64,000 nucleotides of DNA from assembly GCF_000152965.1 (NCBI RefSeq), contig NZ_CH902583.1, forward strand, positions 3,043,694-3,107,693, written 5' to 3'. The stretch comes from Roseobacter sp. MED193. Its GTDB lineage: Bacteria > Pseudomonadota > Alphaproteobacteria > Rhodobacterales > Rhodobacteraceae. Within the stretch, counting starts at the first letter, position 1. Every line of letters starts with the position of its first letter. Of the stretch, positions 61,799 to 64,000 are shown piece by piece. The position numbers and the translations under genes are program-made. The notes beneath the pieces were generated by a model. The model searched no databases, was not told the origin of the DNA, and worked only from the letters and a program-made list of their open reading frames with translations.

Positions 61799-61927
61799 AC
61801 GTGCACTCCCTTGATTGCTTATGTCTTAGTATGCATTGCGAAGCAGAGGTGCAAGATGGCATGGTGGTGTGGCTCAGGTTGAGAGCTGGCTTGGCTGCCA
61901 TTACGCCTTTTCAGAAAGCCCCCGCGT

Positions 61928-61972
61928 CCGAACCGAGCGAAGCGCCCGCCCCGTGGGGGCGGTTCGGGCGCT
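61928..61972. repeat. Nested GC-rich inverted repeats upstream of fabB
   Basis: CCGAACCG (61928-61935) with CGGTTCGG (61960-61967), and AGCGCCCG (61941-61948) with CGGGCGCT (61965-61972), around a CCGCCCC/GGGGCGG core. The stems overlap and so are mutually exclusive. They lie between the fabB start and the DUF4304-like gene. Confidence 0.6.
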
Positions 61973-62019
61973 GCCAAAGCGGACTTTAAACTTCTTTTGG
62001 TCTGCACTAAGATAGAAGC

Positions 62020-62496
62020 ATGTTTGAGAAACTCCTTGGGCCGTTGAGAAAGCCAAAACACAACGCGGATCGTAAGTCGATGGAAACGGCGTTAAAGGCT
62101 GGATGCATACCCGCTTTGCGTAACCAAGGGTTCAAAGGAACGTTTCCAAACTTTTACAGAGAGCATGAGAACTTTGTCGCTCTGGTTAACTTTCAGTTTT
62201 TCTCATCCGGGGGAAGCTTTTGCATAAACTTAGGTTACGCTGACCCTGAAAGAAGAAATGTTTCTTTTGAGCCAGAAGCTGAGCCGAGAGCCCTTAGAGT
62301 TACAGCCACACGAGAACGAAGTCGATTAGGCTCTGGGGGTGAAGGCGACAATTGGTTTAGTTATGGAAAAACAAGCTATGGAGAGTTTAGGGGTAGCACT
62401 TCGGAAGTAAATGAAATTGCTGAACAGTGCGCGAAGCTATTCATATCTGAGGCCGAAGGCTGGTGGCTTGGCAAGATGAGTGCGGCCTCTGCTTGA
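62020..62496 (+). CDS. DUF4304-like protein, inserted between fabB and fabA
   Basis: 158 residues. Composition is markedly more AT-rich than its neighbours. The layout LKAGCIPALRNQGFKGTFPNFYREHENFVALVNFQFFSSGGSFCINLGY follows the DUF4304 pattern (an alpha helix then beta sheet carrying an N-F-Q motif and FxINLGY). Orientation is opposite to the fab genes. The family is of unknown function and common as isolated accessory genes. Confidence 0.72.
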   Translation: MFEKLLGPLRKPKHNADRKSMETALKAGCIPALRNQGFKGTFPNFYREHENFVALVNFQFFSSGGSFCINLGYADPERRNVSFEPEAEPRALRVTATRERSRLGSGGEGDNWFSYGKTSYGEFRGSTSEVNEIAEQCAKLFISEAEGWWLGKMSAASA

Positions 62497-62542
62497 TCCC
62501 AGTTTTTTGTCTACTTTGGTCTCGAAGCGGACATTCCTCAAT

Positions 62543-62570
62543 AAAAAAAGAGGCCCATAGGCCTCTTTTC
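62543..62570. terminator. Bidirectional terminator between DUF4304-like gene and fabA
   Basis: AAAAGAGGCC, loop CATA, GGCCTCTTTT: ten-bp stem with A and T tails, active on both strands. It separates fabA from fabB transcriptionally. Confidence 0.88.
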
Positions 62571-62592
62571 AGTCTCAAGCTCGCCGAGCAAA

Positions 62593-63102
62593 TTAGGCCT
62601 CGGACAGAACGACCTTCATGTCCTTGACGTCATAGATCATCTCGCCATCGGCTTCGACGATACCATCCGCCACACCCATGGTCAGGCGGCGGGTCTGGAT
62701 CGCTTTTTTGAAGTCGATCTTATAGGTCAGCATCTTACGCTCGGGGCGGACCATGCCGGTGAGCTTTACTTCGCCCACGCCCACGGCCATGCCGCGGCCC
62801 TTCCAGCCGCGCCAGCCGAGGTTGAACCCGGTGAGCTGCCACAACCCATCCAGGCCCAGGCAGCCGGGCATGATGGGGTTACCAGGGAAATGGCAGTCAA
62901 AGAACCACAGCTCAGGTGTGATGTCGAATTCCGCAACGATATGACCCTTGCCGTGGGCACCACCGTCGGCGCTGACCTCGGTGATGCGGTCCATCATCAA
63001 CATTGGCGGTGCTGGCAGCTGGGCATTGCCGGGGCCAAACAGCTCTCCGCGGGCACATTTCAACAGATCGTCTTTGTCAAAGCTGCTGGGGTAATCGGCC
63101 AT
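62593..63102 (-). CDS. fabA: 3-hydroxydecanoyl-ACP dehydratase/isomerase
   Basis: 169 residues. [26 protein letters not shown] contains the catalytic His and conserved Gly/Pro hot-dog segment with Asp. It makes the cis-3-decenoyl branch point of anaerobic-type unsaturated fatty acid synthesis. Divergent from irr by 209 bp, and terminated right after its stop. Confidence 0.96.
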   Translation of the reverse strand: MADYPSSFDKDDLLKCARGELFGPGNAQLPAPPMLMMDRITEVSADGGAHGKGHIVAEFDITPELWFFDCHFPGNPIMPGCLGLDGLWQLTGFNLGWRGWKGRGMAVGVGEVKLTGMVRPERKMLTYKIDFKKAIQTRRLTMGVADGIVEADGEMIYDVKDMKVVLSEA

Positions 63103-63258
63103 GCTGGCGCGTCTCCTGCCTGAGGTGTTTCATGTCTTTTCCCTCCTGTAGCACCCGGTTCAAGGGTCCTGCAAGGGCAGTGAGCGATGCTGCGCGGCGT
63201 GACGATGTCACAGGATCGGGGCGGCGTTGGTCGGAAATTGGGGATTCTGTTTGAAAAA

Positions 63259-63273
63259 TGCAATTCATTCGCA
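63259..63273. promoter_or_regulatory. Fur/Irr-like box upstream of irr
   Basis: TGCAATTCATTCGCA, an imperfect palindrome with TGC..GCA ends, 39 bp before irr's chosen start and close to the form of alphaproteobacterial Fur/Mur/Irr boxes. Spacing to promoters not known. Confidence 0.35.
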
Positions 63274-63311
63274 GTATAAACGCCCATAGCAACGCGATGC
63301 AGGATCCGCAC

Positions 63312-63728
63312 ATGACGCCAAACAGCGAAGACTTGGCAACGAACTGGCTGGTAGAGGCCGGTTTGCGCCCAACCCGTCAACGGCTTGCCCTGGCGGAACT
63401 TTTGGTCGGCGATGGTAAGCATCGCCATGTGACCGCCGAAAGCCTGTTTGACGCGGCCAAGACCAAGGGGGCTGCCGTTTCTCTGGCCACTGTCTACAAC
63501 ACTTTGCGTGCATTTTGCGAGGCCGGGGTTCTGCAAGAAATTACCGTGGATGGGTCAAAGAGCTATTTTGACACCAATACCCATGATCATCCGCATTATT
63601 ATTGGGAGGATGGCAATCGGGTCACCGATGCGCCTTCTGATCAATTGGTGATTCAGCGGCTGCCAGAGGCGCCTGAGGGTATGGAAATCGCTTCAGTCGA
63701 TGTGGTCATTCGCCTGCGCAAGATCTGA
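63312..63728 (+). CDS. irr: Iron response regulator Irr (Fur family)
   Basis: 138 residues from ATG 63312, which has AGGA 7 nt upstream; in-frame ATGs at 63258 and 63297 are alternatives. Winged-helix domain with GLRPTRQRLALAELL, SLATVYNTLRAFCEAGVLQEI. THDHPHYYWED carries the HxH-type heme/metal site of Irr, which senses heme and iron status in alphaproteobacteria. Convergent with the LysR gene. Confidence 0.9.
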   Translation: MTPNSEDLATNWLVEAGLRPTRQRLALAELLVGDGKHRHVTAESLFDAAKTKGAAVSLATVYNTLRAFCEAGVLQEITVDGSKSYFDTNTHDHPHYYWEDGNRVTDAPSDQLVIQRLPEAPEGMEIASVDVVIRLRKI

Positions 63729-63732
63729 CCAG

Positions 63733-64000
63733 TCAGCAGTTTTTGCCGGCGTCAGAGGCGTCCTGAGCCAGGGCGTTTGACAGGATTTCCCGAACGCGCG
63801 ATAGGCGCGATTCGGGCAATGGGACCCCATGACACGCGATAATCACCGGTTCAATTGCGCAGGAATCTCGGATCGGAATACGCAGGATCTCTTTGCCGTC
63901 ATAACTGTGGGGTATGGCTGGGGCGCTATAGCTGATGCCGATGCCCTCGCCATTGGCAGCCAGGCTGCGCAGCACTTCGAGGGAGGCCGCGCGATGGGCG
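63733..64000 (-). CDS. LysR family regulator, C-terminal part (5' end outside window)
   Basis: About 89 codons to the window edge. AHRAASLEVLRSLAANGEGIGISYS and the following IPI/EPVIIACHG pattern match the end of a LysR substrate-binding domain. Its stop is 4 bp from irr's stop on the other strand. Target genes are outside the window. Confidence 0.78.
   Translation of the reverse strand, partial: AHRAASLEVLRSLAANGEGIGISYSAPAIPHSYDGKEILRIPIRDSCAIEPVIIACHGVPLPESRLSRVREILSNALAQDASDAGKNC

Noticed and set aside
1-64000. tRNA, rRNA, CRISPR arrays, insertion sequences, integrases
   Set aside because: None was seen: no cloverleaf or repeat-spacer pattern and no transposase or integrase motif in any frame.

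Overview
The window looks like a chromosomal segment of a marine alphaproteobacterium of the Rhodobacteraceae, Roseobacter group. The evidence is moderately high GC, dense gene packing with many ATGA/TGATG overlaps, an Irr-type Fur regulator beside fabA/fabB/fabI, a fused indolepyruvate:ferredoxin oxidoreductase, a C-P lyase operon, a SqrR/BigR-like persulfide sensor and two small Methyltransf_17-like methyltransferases. No rRNA, tRNA, CRISPR array, insertion sequence or prophage was seen.

Layout. 1-3.6 kb: 3' part of a CaiB/BaiF CoA-transferase, an HTH regulator, and a divergent CocE-type hydrolase. 3.6-7.2 kb: nadC-nadB-nadA (minus strand), de novo NAD synthesis from aspartate. 7.5-9.9 kb: tupBCA tungstate importer behind a structured leader. 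9.9-10.9 kb: YjhX-like toxin plus GNAT pair behind a structured untranslated region. 10.9-19 kb: phosphonate catabolism, with phnF divergent from phnGHIJKLN, a DUF1045 2H-phosphoesterase and phnM. A 59-residue membrane protein is encoded antisense between phnI and phnJ. 19-26.5 kb: an SDR, then a seven-gene, fully overlapping minus-strand glycan operon (four glycosyltransferases, histidine phosphatase, polysaccharide deacetylase, methyltransferase), divergent from a large MscS channel. 29.2-36.6 kb: a Yej-type peptide ABC importer in one operon with an apparently permuted CaiB-type CoA-transferase. 36.9-42.9 kb: methyltransferase, GST, TetR regulator, indolepyruvate oxidoreductase and its divergent Lrp/AsnC regulator.

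43-49.9 kb: DUF3307 membrane protein; an ABC-exporter-like protein with a degenerate ATPase, a large insertion and a C-terminal cyclic-nucleotide domain, probably starting at ATA; a SqrR-like regulator; an enolase-superfamily enzyme; a zinc alcohol dehydrogenase. 49.9-57.9 kb: Tet-type MFS efflux pump, pcaB and pcaD separated by an alpha/beta hydrolase, an endonuclease/exonuclease/phosphatase protein, a threonine-dehydratase-like PLP enzyme, another hydrolase and a haloacid dehalogenase. 58-64 kb: SlyD-like FKBP, a tandem-HxlR regulator divergent from a VOC protein, then fabI, fabB and fabA with a DUF4304-like gene inserted between fabB and fabA, irr, and the 3' part of a LysR regulator cut by the window edge.

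Most notable candidates: the antisense microprotein in the C-P lyase operon, the mutually exclusive hairpins over the tupB ribosome-binding site, the pseudo-ABC/cNMP protein with its ATA start, the coupled glycan operon, and the structured RNA ahead of the YjhX/GNAT pair. All functions are read from sequence patterns without database searches.
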